Of a stretch of DNA of 64,000 nt, positions 35,844-44,205 are shown one piece after another. Position 1 is the stretch's first letter, and each line of letters opens with the position of its first letter. The DNA lies in NCBI RefSeq assembly GCF_000934605.2, contig NZ_CP010897.2, positions 3,224,001 through 3,288,000 of the forward strand, given 5' to 3'. The stretch comes from Pandoraea vervacti. GTDB taxonomy: Bacteria; Pseudomonadota; Gammaproteobacteria; Burkholderiales; Burkholderiaceae. The notes under the pieces were generated by a model. The model ran no database searches. It saw only the letters and a program-made list of their open reading frames with translations, and was not told where the DNA came from. A program made the translations under genes and the position numbers.

Positions 35844-36752
35844 ATGGCTCACGACCTCGTCATATTGGGACCTCACGCTCCCACCGGCCCCGACTCGGGC
35901 GCAGCAACGCAGTCCGCTAGCGGTGACGCACACTTGCCGGCGCCCCGGGCCGCGATTGAGGCATTAGTCCCCCATTGCACCATCGACCTTGCCCAAGGGG
36001 TGGCGCGCGTGCGCGACGTCGTCGATTCACCGGCGCTGCGCACAGCCCTGGGCGCCTTCGCGCAACAGCATGGCGTGGACGCCGTGCTGGTCGACAGCGC
36101 ACGCCGCCTGACCGATTTCAAGCTCGTGGCCATGGACATGGACTCGACGCTCATCACCATCGAGTGCATCGACGAAATCGCGGATTACTGCGGCCTGAAG
36201 GCGGAAGTCTCCGCCATTACCGAAGCCGCCATGCGCGGCGAGATCAAGGACTTCAACGAAAGCCTGACGCGTCGGGTGGCCCTGCTCAAGGGGCTTGACG
36301 CCAACGCGCTGGAAAAGGTCTACGACGAGCGTCTGCAACTCTCCCCAGGCGCGCAAACCATGCTGCGCGGCGTTCAGGCGCTCGGCATTCGGACGCTGCT
36401 CGTCTCCGGCGGCTTCACGTTCTTCACCGATCGGCTCAAGGCGCGTCTGAATCTGGACGTGACCCGCGCCAATACGCTGGAGATCGTCGACGGAAAACTG
36501 ACCGGCCGCGTGCTGGGCGAGATCGTCAATGCCGAGGTGAAAGCCCGCACCGTTTCCGAAGTCGCCGCGCAATTCGGCGCAACGCCTGCGCAAGCCATCG
36601 TGATGGGCGACGGATCGAACGATTTGCAGATGATGGCCATCGCGGGCCTGTCGGTCGCGTTCCGTGCCAAACCCGTGGTGCGCGAGAAGGCATCGGTGGC
36701 GTTCAACTACGCGGGGCTCGACGGATTGCTGTCGCTGTTCCGGCGCGACTGA
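35844..36752 (+). CDS. serB: Phosphoserine phosphatase SerB
   Basis: The 302-residue HAD phosphatase makes L-serine from phosphoserine. The catalytic motif is VAMDMDSTLITIECIDEIAD, with nucleophile Asp98 and acid/base Asp100. LLVSGGFTFFTDRL supplies the motif II Ser, and AIVMGDGSNDLQMMAIAG motif III. The N-terminal roughly 90 residues correspond to the shortened ACT-like part, here with an Ala/Gly-rich linker. The start lies 28 bp after an 11-bp repeat array and has no clear ribosome site. Its 3' end overlaps the 3' end of the opposite-strand kinase-like gene by 50 bp. Confidence 0.95.
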   Translation: MAHDLVILGPHAPTGPDSGAATQSASGDAHLPAPRAAIEALVPHCTIDLAQGVARVRDVVDSPALRTALGAFAQQHGVDAVLVDSARRLTDFKLVAMDMDSTLITIECIDEIADYCGLKAEVSAITEAAMRGEIKDFNESLTRRVALLKGLDANALEKVYDERLQLSPGAQTMLRGVQALGIRTLLVSGGFTFFTDRLKARLNLDVTRANTLEIVDGKLTGRVLGEIVNAEVKARTVSEVAAQFGATPAQAIVMGDGSNDLQMMAIAGLSVAFRAKPVVREKASVAFNYAGLDGLLSLFRRD

Positions 36753-38202
36753 GCGTCGCGCCACCTCGCCGTTCGTGCATCGTCGGCGAGGCGTCACGGT
36801 GTCGCGATGTCGCGGGCTGCGCGCTCACGTCATGGTGCGCCTGACACGCCGACGTCTCCAGACGCCGACGAATGGCGGCCTGTAAAAGCGCCCATTCGGT
36901 TTGCCTTGCGGGACCGGCGTCGGTCGCTTCGTCCTTCGACGCGTCGACAGACAAGCGCGACAACGCAAAACTGAGCGGAAACAACGTGCCGGTGTCGGGC
37001 TCGTAGTGCACGTGCTCCGCAGTCAGCCCCGCATGCAGAATGCCGCGCGTCATCAGGTTGTCGAACATCGCCAGCGACGCATTCGCGTAGTCCTGCGGCA
37101 AGTGTTCCAACGCGCCGACCGGCGTGCCCGCCACGCGCCGCATATGCAGCACAAATCGCCCCTGGCAAGTGCGCAGGAGCGTCGCGGCGCCAGCGCCGTA
37201 ATAGCGCTCGAACATGCGCTTCTCGTTGACGGCCAGGGCGAGCTTGCGCGGCCCTGTAGGAACGCCCGCCTCGAATTCGGACGCGCGAAAGGAAAACAGC
37301 CACTTGTAGACGCGTGACGCGTCGTGCGGATCGGGCGCGACTGTCCCGCAGCGCTCGCCCAGTTCGCAGGCGGCTTCGTAACCCACCAGGTCCGCGAGCG
37401 TCGCCTTCGTCTCGATAACGTCGGGGGCGTGACTATCGATGATCGCGCCCAGACGTCTGCGCATCGCGTCGAAGCTCGACGCGTCCGCCGCCGCCGGCCC
37501 CGGCGTGCGCGCATCGGGCGCCATCGCGCACGCGTCGAACGTTGCGGCCACGCCCATGTCCACCGCCCAGAAGGTTGTCGTCGAGGCGTCGAAATAAAGA
37601 TTTTCGGAATGAAGATCGCGGTGTGCAACGCCCGCATCGATCATCTTCCCTTGCAGTTCATCGAGCGCGAGCAAGACGTCGAGCTTGCACTGGCCATACT
37701 CGGATGGCCAGATCCGGTACAGCGGTTTGCCCGGCACCTTGCGCATGCGTATGCACAGGTAGTTGTCCTTCGTCACGAAGCTCTCGGCGCCGCAAGGACC
37801 ATATAACCGATTGAAGTTCCGGACCTCCTGCCGTGTCCGTTCGAACGCCCCGCTCATGTCTGCCGAGTGCAACACGTCCCGGCTTACCTTGACGACATAG
37901 GCCGGATCGTCGCGATCGGCAAATACGGCGCCCGCGTCGCCACCGCCCACGAAGTGGCGCTCGGCCTGGGCGCCGATGATGTCGTCGAGCGATCGGGAAT
38001 CGAGCGGCACGCCGGCGGCGGCCGGTGCGGTCGTTGCGACCACGGCAAGCGGCGAAGGCGCGCAAGGCGCGTCGGATACCGACGGCGGTGCGCTCACGGG
38101 AACGGACGGGAACGAGGCGGCTGGCAGGAACATGGCGGCGGCGGCGCGTCCGGAGCGCCGCTCCGGACCTCGCACGTGATACCCACGAAGGTCGAAAAGC
38201 AT
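36703..38202 (-). CDS. OspG/NleH-like effector kinase with a tandem pseudokinase domain
   Basis: The 499-residue protein has about 75 disordered Ala/Pro/Ser-rich residues, then two related domains. Domain 1 (about 80-220) is a minimal kinase like the type III effectors OspG and NleH: Gly loop VGGGDAGAVF (85-94), Lys105 in VVKVS, Glu126 in RQEVRNFNRLYG, RMRKVPGKPL, catalytic HRD (194-196), Asn201 and Asp215 in AVDMG. Domain 2 (about 275-415) keeps Lys300 and Glu328 (NEKRMFERYYG, then HMRRVAGTPVG), but HRD becomes HAG, Asn becomes His397 and the metal Asp becomes Ser411, so it is a pseudokinase. In Shigella, OspG binds ubiquitin-loaded E2. The start is uncertain; ATG 38133 (Met24) is also possible. 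The C-terminus is antisense to serB. Confidence 0.85.
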   Translation of the reverse strand: MLFDLRGYHVRGPERRSGRAAAAMFLPAASFPSVPVSAPPSVSDAPCAPSPLAVVATTAPAAAGVPLDSRSLDDIIGAQAERHFVGGGDAGAVFADRDDPAYVVKVSRDVLHSADMSGAFERTRQEVRNFNRLYGPCGAESFVTKDNYLCIRMRKVPGKPLYRIWPSEYGQCKLDVLLALDELQGKMIDAGVAHRDLHSENLYFDASTTTFWAVDMGVAATFDACAMAPDARTPGPAAADASSFDAMRRRLGAIIDSHAPDVIETKATLADLVGYEAACELGERCGTVAPDPHDASRVYKWLFSFRASEFEAGVPTGPRKLALAVNEKRMFERYYGAGAATLLRTCQGRFVLHMRRVAGTPVGALEHLPQDYANASLAMFDNLMTRGILHAGLTAEHVHYEPDTGTLFPLSFALSRLSVDASKDEATDAGPARQTEWALLQAAIRRRLETSACQAHHDVSAQPATSRHRDASPTMHERRGGATLSRAGTATAIRRAPRS

Positions 38203-38290
38203 CAGCGTGACGTGCTACGCCGCCGGCCCGCTTCCGAAATGTGCTGCAAAGTGTGCCGCCATTCGCAGGCGGCCACCGCCGCCGACGGCA

Positions 38291-39508
38291 TCAAGCCGTC
38301 AGATGCGCCTTCAGGCTCGCTTCGATGTCGGCTTGCAGGTCGCGAACGTCTTCCAGCCCCACATAGAAGCGCACGAGGGCGCCCTTGTGCGGCCAGGGCG
38401 TGGCCGTGCGCATGGACGGGACCCGGTACGGTACGACGAGGCTGTGCGCCCCACCCCAACTGAAACCGATCTTGAACAGGCGAAGCGCTTCGATGAATGC
38501 GTCGACTTGCGCCTGCGTGTAACGCTCGTCGAACACGACGGAGAACAGCCCTCCCGCGCCAGTGAAGTCACGCCGGAAATTCTGATGCCCCGGACAATCC
38601 TCGAACGCCGGATGCAGCACCGCAGCGATCTCGTGACGCGTACCCAGCCACGTGGCCAGCCTCATCGCCGCGCGATCATGCGCCTCGAAGCGCAACTGCA
38701 TGTTCGGCAGGCTGCGCAGCACCAGACTGCAATCGTCCGCCGACACGCCGACGCCCATGCGCATACGCGCCTGCTTCAGGCGATGGTGGATCTCGTCGTC
38801 GATGGTCACGACGCCGCCCATCAGAATGTCGCTGCCGCCCGACTGATATTTGGTCAGCGCCTGCACCGAGATATCCACGCCGTGATCGAAGGGACGGAAC
38901 GCAAGCCCGGCGCAATAGGTGTTGTCGATGGCGGTGAGCACACCACGCTCGCGCGCCACGCGGGCAATCGCGGGAATGTCGGGGACTTCCATCGTCACCG
39001 AGCCCGGGGCTTCCAGCCAGATCAACCTGGTGTTTGGCTGGACCAGCGCGCCAATGCCGTCACCGATCATGGGATCGTAGTAACGCACCGTGATGCCCCA
39101 CGACTGCGCGAGCCAATCGCCGTGTTCGCGGTTCGGGCCGTAGGCGTTGTCGGGAATCAGCACGTCGTCGCCACTCCGGACGAGACCGAAATACACATTG
39201 GAAATCGCGGCAAGTCCCGACGGGAACAGCAGGCAATGCTTGCCGCCTTCCAGCGCGGCGAGCCGGCGCATCAACTCCATGGACGTGGGCGTCGCGTGCA
39301 AACCGTAGCGCCACTGGCTGTCGTTCTTCCAGTCGAGCGTGCGCATGGCGGCCAGGTCGGGAAAGATCACCGTCGAGGCGCGCGCCACCGGCACCGGCAT
39401 GGCGGCGAAGCCGGCGGGCAGTTGCGTGTCGGTGTGCAGAATATTGGTTTGCCAGTGCCAGCCGTTGGCTTCCGGCTTATCGAGGGGCTTGCGGTTGTCT
39501 TGCGTCAT
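38291..39508 (-). CDS. metC: Cystathionine beta-lyase MetC
   Basis: The 405-residue PLP enzyme of the Cys/Met metabolism family starts at ATG 39508 (MTQDNRKPLDKPEANGW), with CCGGAG upstream. Features are RYGLHATPTSMELMRRLAAL at about 70, HCLLFPSGLAAISNVYFG, NAYGPNREHG, IDNTYCAGLAFRPFDHGVDI and the lysine-bearing VQALTKYQSGGSDILMG at about 217. It should cleave cystathionine to homocysteine in methionine synthesis. It is followed on the same strand, after 88 bp, by the effector-like kinase gene, which may be read from the same transcript. bktB lies 53 bp upstream. Confidence 0.93.
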   Translation of the reverse strand: MTQDNRKPLDKPEANGWHWQTNILHTDTQLPAGFAAMPVPVARASTVIFPDLAAMRTLDWKNDSQWRYGLHATPTSMELMRRLAALEGGKHCLLFPSGLAAISNVYFGLVRSGDDVLIPDNAYGPNREHGDWLAQSWGITVRYYDPMIGDGIGALVQPNTRLIWLEAPGSVTMEVPDIPAIARVARERGVLTAIDNTYCAGLAFRPFDHGVDISVQALTKYQSGGSDILMGGVVTIDDEIHHRLKQARMRMGVGVSADDCSLVLRSLPNMQLRFEAHDRAAMRLATWLGTRHEIAAVLHPAFEDCPGHQNFRRDFTGAGGLFSVVFDERYTQAQVDAFIEALRLFKIGFSWGGAHSLVVPYRVPSMRTATPWPHKGALVRFYVGLEDVRDLQADIEASLKAHLTA

Positions 39509-39561
39509 CACGGCTCCGGAAAGACTCGGGCCGGCAACACCGCCGGCCCCCGGGGAGTAAC

Positions 39562-40743
39562 TTACACGCGCTCGAACACGGCGGCAATGCCCTGACCGCC
39601 GCCGATGCACATCGTGACCAGCGCGTATCGTCCGCCGATACGCTGCAACTCGTGCAGTGCCTTGACCGTGATGAGCGCCCCCGTCGCACCGATCGGGTGA
39701 CCCAGCGAAATGCCCGAGCCATTCGGATTGACCCTGGCCGGATCGAAGCCGAGATCGCGCGTCACGGCGCAAGCCTGCGCGGCAAACGCTTCATTGGCTT
39801 CCACGACATCGATGTCGTCGACCTTCAGACCCGCACGCTCCAGTGCCTTGCGCGACGCCGGCACCGGGCCGATGCCCATGTAGTTCGGATCCACGCCAGC
39901 GTGCGCGTAGCTCACCAGACGGGCAAGCGGCCGGACCCCGCGGCGCTCGGCTTCCGCGCGCTCCATCAGAATGAGCGCCGCTGCCGCGTCGTTCAGACCG
40001 GAGGCATTGCCTGCCGTGACGGTACCGTCTTTCTCGAACACCGGACGCAACTTCGCCATGTCCTCCAGACTGACCTCGGCGCGTACGTGCTCGTCGGTGG
40101 TGAACGCGACGTCGCCCTTCTTCGACTTCAGCGTGATCGGCACGATCTGATCGTTGAAGTACCCCGCCGCCATCGCACGGGCCGCGCGCTGGTGCGACTC
40201 CACGGCAAGACGGTCCTGATCGTCGCGTGTAATGCCCCACTTCTTCGCAATATTCTCCGCCGTCACGCCCATGTGGATGTTGGCGAACGGGTCATGCAGC
40301 GCCCCGAGCATCATGTCGACCAGACGCGACTCGCCCATGCGCGTGCCCCAGCGGGCGCCGGGCATGACGTACGGTGCGCGGCTCATGCTCTCCGCGCCGC
40401 CCGCCATCGCCACGTCGGTGTCGCCCAGCAGGATCGACTGGGCAGCGGACACCACCGCCTGCAGACCGGACCCGCACAGGCGGTTGACGGTCATGGCAGG
40501 CGCGTGCTGGCTCACGCCGGCCTCGATGGAGGCCACGCGCGCCAGATACATGTCTTTGGGTTCGGTGTGGATGACGTTGCCGAACACGACGTGTCCGACG
40601 TCTTCACCGCCGACCTGCGCGCGGGCCATGGCCTCGCGGGCGACGATGGCGCCGAGCTGCGTCGGCGCGAAGTCCTTCAGGCTGCCACCAAAATCACCAA
40701 TCGCGGTACGTACTCCACTGACGATCACGACCTCTCGTTGCAT
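39562..40743 (-). CDS. bktB: Acetyl-CoA acetyltransferase / beta-ketothiolase BktB
   Basis: The 393-residue thiolase has the acyl-binding Cys90 in TVNRLCGSGLQAVVSAAQ, His in SLGHPIGATGALI and the second Cys in TMCIGGGQGIA. It is closer to Ralstonia BktB than to PhaA: it shares VFGNVIHTEPKDMYLARVAS and GGAESMSRAPYVMPGARWG. BktB condenses acetyl-CoA with propionyl-CoA or longer acyl-CoAs and so feeds hydroxyvalerate-containing polymer. The ribosome site GGAGAAG precedes ATG 40743. A second thiolase, phaA, lies in the pha operon 4.4 kb away. Confidence 0.92.
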   Translation of the reverse strand: MQREVVIVSGVRTAIGDFGGSLKDFAPTQLGAIVAREAMARAQVGGEDVGHVVFGNVIHTEPKDMYLARVASIEAGVSQHAPAMTVNRLCGSGLQAVVSAAQSILLGDTDVAMAGGAESMSRAPYVMPGARWGTRMGESRLVDMMLGALHDPFANIHMGVTAENIAKKWGITRDDQDRLAVESHQRAARAMAAGYFNDQIVPITLKSKKGDVAFTTDEHVRAEVSLEDMAKLRPVFEKDGTVTAGNASGLNDAAAALILMERAEAERRGVRPLARLVSYAHAGVDPNYMGIGPVPASRKALERAGLKVDDIDVVEANEAFAAQACAVTRDLGFDPARVNPNGSGISLGHPIGATGALITVKALHELQRIGGRYALVTMCIGGGQGIAAVFERV

Positions 40744-40848
40744 GTCTCTTCTCCGGGTGGGTATAAGTTTGCAACGAGTATAGCGTCATAGGGGGTTACC
40801 GCGATGGCAGGGTCATTGGAAGGAAGCCTCCATCGGTGCGTCGGTGCG

Positions 40849-41793
40849 TCAGTTCGCCAGCGCTCGGAGTACCTGCTCCGCGCGCGGCACCGGGGCGACC
40901 GCGCCGTAGCCGGTGGTCGACAACGCGGCGCACACGTTGGCATAGCGGGCCGCCGTGAACGGATCGTCGCCCAGTGCCAGACGCGCCACGAACGCGCCGC
41001 CGAAGCAATCGCCAGCGCCCGTGGCGTCGACCGCCTGTACCGGGTAAGGCGCGACGATACGGCGCTCCTCGGGCGTTGCGACGTAGCAACCTTCGCGTCC
41101 GAGCTTGAGCGCCACGACCTTAACACCGTAGGAGAGCAGCGCATCGAGAATCGCGTCGCGATCTTCAAGGCCGGTCACGGCCGTGACGTCATCCCAACTC
41201 GGCAGGCAGACGTCGGTCAGGCTGAACGCCTCGCGCATGGTGGCGCGCGCGCGGGCGAGCGGCCACAGCTTGAGACGCAGATTGGTATCGAACGACACTT
41301 TGCCGCCCGCTGCGCGAATCTTCGACATGGCGTCGAAGGCGGCGTCGCACGCACTGACGCTGATGGCCAGACTGATCCCGGACAAATGCAGGAACTGTGC
41401 ACCCGCGAGCGCCTCGCGCGGCAGGTCCTGCGCGCGATAGCGGCTCGCGGCCGACCCCGCGCGCAAATAGTCGAAATGGTGCCCGTTGTCGTCGTGCGAC
41501 ACGAAATAGACGCCGCTCGGCGCCTGCGAATCCACACGAACGAACCGGGTATCGACATGCTCGTCGCGCCACAGATCGAGCAACATGCGGCCGAACAGGT
41601 CGTCGCCGACCGCGCTCACGTAACCCGTTCGCACCCCCTGGCGGCTCGCGGCGATCGCGAAGTTGGACGTGTCGCCGCCGAAGCCTTGCAGATATCGCCG
41701 GGCGTCCTCGGGCGACTGATTGAATTCGACCATCGCCTCGCCCATGGCGAGGACTTGCGGCATTTGCATGATTTTCGAATCCGCTTGCGTCAT
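40849..41793 (-). CDS. kdgK: PfkB family sugar kinase, probable 2-keto-3-deoxygluconate kinase
   Basis: The 314-residue ribokinase-fold enzyme starts at ATG 41793, overlapping the rimO stop codon by one base (TGATG), a sign of translational coupling. It shows the N-terminal LAMGEAMVEFNQ, GFGGDTSNFAIAASRQG at about 44, YFRVDSQAPSG-type substrate loop and the ATP/anion-hole signature AVDATGAGDCFGGAFVARLA with catalytic Asp near 254. PfkB kinases of this kind phosphorylate KDG for the Entner-Doudoroff route, but related sugars such as fructose or ribose cannot be excluded. No KDG aldolase gene is nearby. Confidence 0.75.
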   Translation of the reverse strand: MTQADSKIMQMPQVLAMGEAMVEFNQSPEDARRYLQGFGGDTSNFAIAASRQGVRTGYVSAVGDDLFGRMLLDLWRDEHVDTRFVRVDSQAPSGVYFVSHDDNGHHFDYLRAGSAASRYRAQDLPREALAGAQFLHLSGISLAISVSACDAAFDAMSKIRAAGGKVSFDTNLRLKLWPLARARATMREAFSLTDVCLPSWDDVTAVTGLEDRDAILDALLSYGVKVVALKLGREGCYVATPEERRIVAPYPVQAVDATGAGDCFGGAFVARLALGDDPFTAARYANVCAALSTTGYGAVAPVPRAEQVLRALAN

Positions 41794-43160
41794 CAGACCA
41801 CCTCGCCCCACAGGTCGTGACCGTCGGCGCCGGTCACCTCGACGTTCACGAACTCGCCGACCTTCAGGCGCTTGGCGGCCTTGGGCGTCGGTTCGATGTA
41901 CACGAGGCCGTCGATTTCCGGCGCGTCGGCGGCCGAGCGGGCGATACCGCCGTCCTGATTGATTTCATCGACGATCACCTGAATCGTCTTGCCTATTTTG
42001 CGTTGCTGGCGCTCGGAAGAAATTTCTTCGGCCACTTCCATGAAGCGCGCGCGGCGCGCTTCGCGCACTTCGTCCGGCAGCGCGCCGGGCAGTTCGTTGG
42101 CGCGCGCGCCTTCGACAGGCGAGTAGGCGAAGCAGCCAACGCGGTCGAGTTCGGCTTCGCGCAGGAAGTCCAGCAGGTATTCGAATTCGGCTTCGGTCTC
42201 GCCCGGGAAACCGGCGATGAACGTGCTGCGGATCGTCAGATCCGGGCACATCTTGCGCCAGGCCTGGATGCGCTCGAGGTTCTTTTCGCCAGAGGCCGGA
42301 CGCTTCATGCGCTTGAGCACGTCGGGATGCGCGTGCTGCAACGGCACGTCGAGGTACGGGAGGATGTGGCCTTCGGCCATCAGCGGAATGATCTCGTCGA
42401 CATGCGGATACGGATAGACGTAATGCAGACGCACCCATGCCCCATACTGCCGGGCCAGTTCGCCCAGCGCCGTGACCAGCTCGGTCATGCGGGTCTTGAG
42501 CGGACGACCCGCCCAGAAACCGGTGCGGTACTTCACATCGACGCCGTATGCACTGGTGTCCTGCGAGATCACCAGCAATTCCTTCACGCCCGCCTTGAAC
42601 AGGTTCTCCGCTTCGAGCATCACTTCGGCCACGGGGCGCGAGTCGAGATCGCCGCGCATCGACGGGATGATGCAGAACGTGCAGCGGTGATTGCACCCCT
42701 CGGAAATTTTCAGATAGGCATAGTGGCGCGGCGTGAGCTTGATGCCGGCCGGCGGAACGAGATCGGTGAACGGATCGTGAGGCTTGGGCAGGTGCGTGTG
42801 CACGGCGCTCATCACCTCACCCACGGCGTGGGGACCGGTGACGGCGAGCACCTTCGGATGCACGGCGCTCACGATGTCCTGACCGGCGGCGTCCTTCTTG
42901 GCACCCAGACAGCCGGTGACGATCACCTTGCCGTTCTCGGCGAGCGCCTCGCCGATGGCGTCGAGACTTTCCTGAACGGCGTCGTCGATGAAGCCGCAGG
43001 TGTTCACGACAACGAGGTCGGCACCGTCATAGGTACCGGCAATGTCGTAACCTTCGGCGCGCAATTGGGTCAGGATCTGCTCGGAGTCGACCAAAGCCTT
43101 GGGGCAGCCGAGCGAGACGAAGCCGACCTTGGGGGTGCCGGCGGGCGATGGGCGGGACAT
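41793..43160 (-). CDS. rimO: Ribosomal protein S12 methylthiotransferase RimO
   Basis: The 455-residue radical-SAM enzyme adds a methylthio group to Asp88/89 of ribosomal protein S12. The N-terminal UPF0004 domain holds three cluster cysteines (VSLGCPKALVDSE, VVNTCGFIDDAV, VTGCLGAKK). The radical-SAM motif is CNHRCTFCIIPSMRGDLDSR at about 152. A C-terminal TRAM domain ends the protein. S12-type features such as IIPSMRGDLDSR favour RimO over MiaB. The last base of the stop codon is the first base of the kdgK start. Confidence 0.96.
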   Translation of the reverse strand: MSRPSPAGTPKVGFVSLGCPKALVDSEQILTQLRAEGYDIAGTYDGADLVVVNTCGFIDDAVQESLDAIGEALAENGKVIVTGCLGAKKDAAGQDIVSAVHPKVLAVTGPHAVGEVMSAVHTHLPKPHDPFTDLVPPAGIKLTPRHYAYLKISEGCNHRCTFCIIPSMRGDLDSRPVAEVMLEAENLFKAGVKELLVISQDTSAYGVDVKYRTGFWAGRPLKTRMTELVTALGELARQYGAWVRLHYVYPYPHVDEIIPLMAEGHILPYLDVPLQHAHPDVLKRMKRPASGEKNLERIQAWRKMCPDLTIRSTFIAGFPGETEAEFEYLLDFLREAELDRVGCFAYSPVEGARANELPGALPDEVREARRARFMEVAEEISSERQQRKIGKTIQVIVDEINQDGGIARSAADAPEIDGLVYIEPTPKAAKRLKVGEFVNVEVTGADGHDLWGEVV

Positions 43161-43443
43161 GGGGCGAAATCCTGATCTAGTAAATACGTGTGACGATCGG
43201 CCGCCTGAGCATCACGACGGGGTCAATCCCGTGCGTTGCATCGCCACGCGGCCGAACAGCAGGTAACCGCGCATTTTACCCTGATCGCCCACGGTTCGTT
43301 CCAACAATTGCGCCAAACCGGGCGGCACTCCCGCCGGCGCGTGCCGGCGCACGGTGCCATCGGGCGATCCGTTGCGGTGTGCGCCCCTCGTCACACCGCA
43401 GCACCGAACGATGCCGCCCGGTTGACGTCTGATCGCGCCCTGC

Positions 43444-44031
43444 TCAGGGCTTCTTGTTCGGATCGCGGCCCGGCGCGCCGGGAGCGCCCGGCCCTCCCGG
43501 AAACGGGAAGGTGCTGAACATGTTCTTCGCCTGGCTCTGCATTTGCTCCTGCATCTGCACGAACAGGTTCTTCGACTGCTCGATGTAGTTGGTCATCATG
43601 CCCTGCATCATCGGCGCCTGCATGTTCATGAATTGCGCCCAGACGTCAGGGTTGAAGGCCGCGCCTTCGTAGATGCCCTTCGACTGATCGGCCAGCTTGT
43701 TCTGAATTTCGATGAAAGTCTGGATGTTTTTCTCGAGATACGTGCCCATCATGCCCTGCAGCGCGTGGCCGTAGAAGCGGATGATCTGGGCGAGCATCGC
43801 GCTCGAGAACATCGGCACACCGCCGGTCTCTTCTTCCAGAATGATCTGCAGCAGGATGCTGCGGGTCAGGTCCTCGCCCGTCTTGGCGTCGACGACCTTG
43901 AACTCCTCGGTCTCGAGCACCAGTTGCTTCACATCGGCAAGGGTGATGTACGTACTGGTTTGGGTATCGTACAGACGCCGGTTCGGATACTTTTTGATCA
44001 GGCGTTCGTCAGTCTTCTTGCTCGCGGTCAT
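43444..44031 (-). CDS. phaR: Polyhydroxyalkanoate synthesis repressor PhaR
   Basis: The 195-residue protein has the PhaR/PHB-accumulation DNA-binding domain at its N-terminus (LIKKYPNRRLYDTQTSTYIT, then LADVKQLVLETEEFKVVDAK). A central region contains IIRFYGHALQGMMGTYLEKN, and the Met/Gln-rich tail (MQAPMMQGMMTNYIEQSKN) probably binds polymer. It represses phasin genes and its own gene until it is titrated onto nascent PHB granules. It lies downstream of phaB on the same strand but has its own leader with a palindrome (44064-44082). The ribosome site is AGGAAA. Confidence 0.95.
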   Translation of the reverse strand: MTASKKTDERLIKKYPNRRLYDTQTSTYITLADVKQLVLETEEFKVVDAKTGEDLTRSILLQIILEEETGGVPMFSSAMLAQIIRFYGHALQGMMGTYLEKNIQTFIEIQNKLADQSKGIYEGAAFNPDVWAQFMNMQAPMMQGMMTNYIEQSKNLFVQMQEQMQSQAKNMFSTFPFPGGPGAPGAPGRDPNKKP

Positions 44032-44063
44032 GCGGTGGGTTTCCTGCGTTTTTTGAAGGACTA

Positions 44064-44082
44064 CCCCGACCGGCGGTCGGGG
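44064..44082. promoter_or_regulatory. Palindrome in the phaR leader
   Basis: CCCCGACC-GGC-GGTCGGGG is a perfect 8-bp inverted repeat with a 3-bp centre, about 33 bp before the phaR start. Upstream on the minus strand is CCTAGAATCGATAATATG, which could hold a -10. It may be the PhaR autoregulatory operator or a phaB terminator stem; there is no T run. Confidence 0.5.
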
Positions 44083-44205
44083 TTAATCACATATTATCGA
44101 TTCTAGGGCGTTTGCTGCTATGCGGCAAAGCCCTAACCCGCAACGGAGCCGCAACGGCGCGCGGTGCTTCGCTTCGGCCCGCACCGGCACCCGCCCCGTC
44201 ACCGC

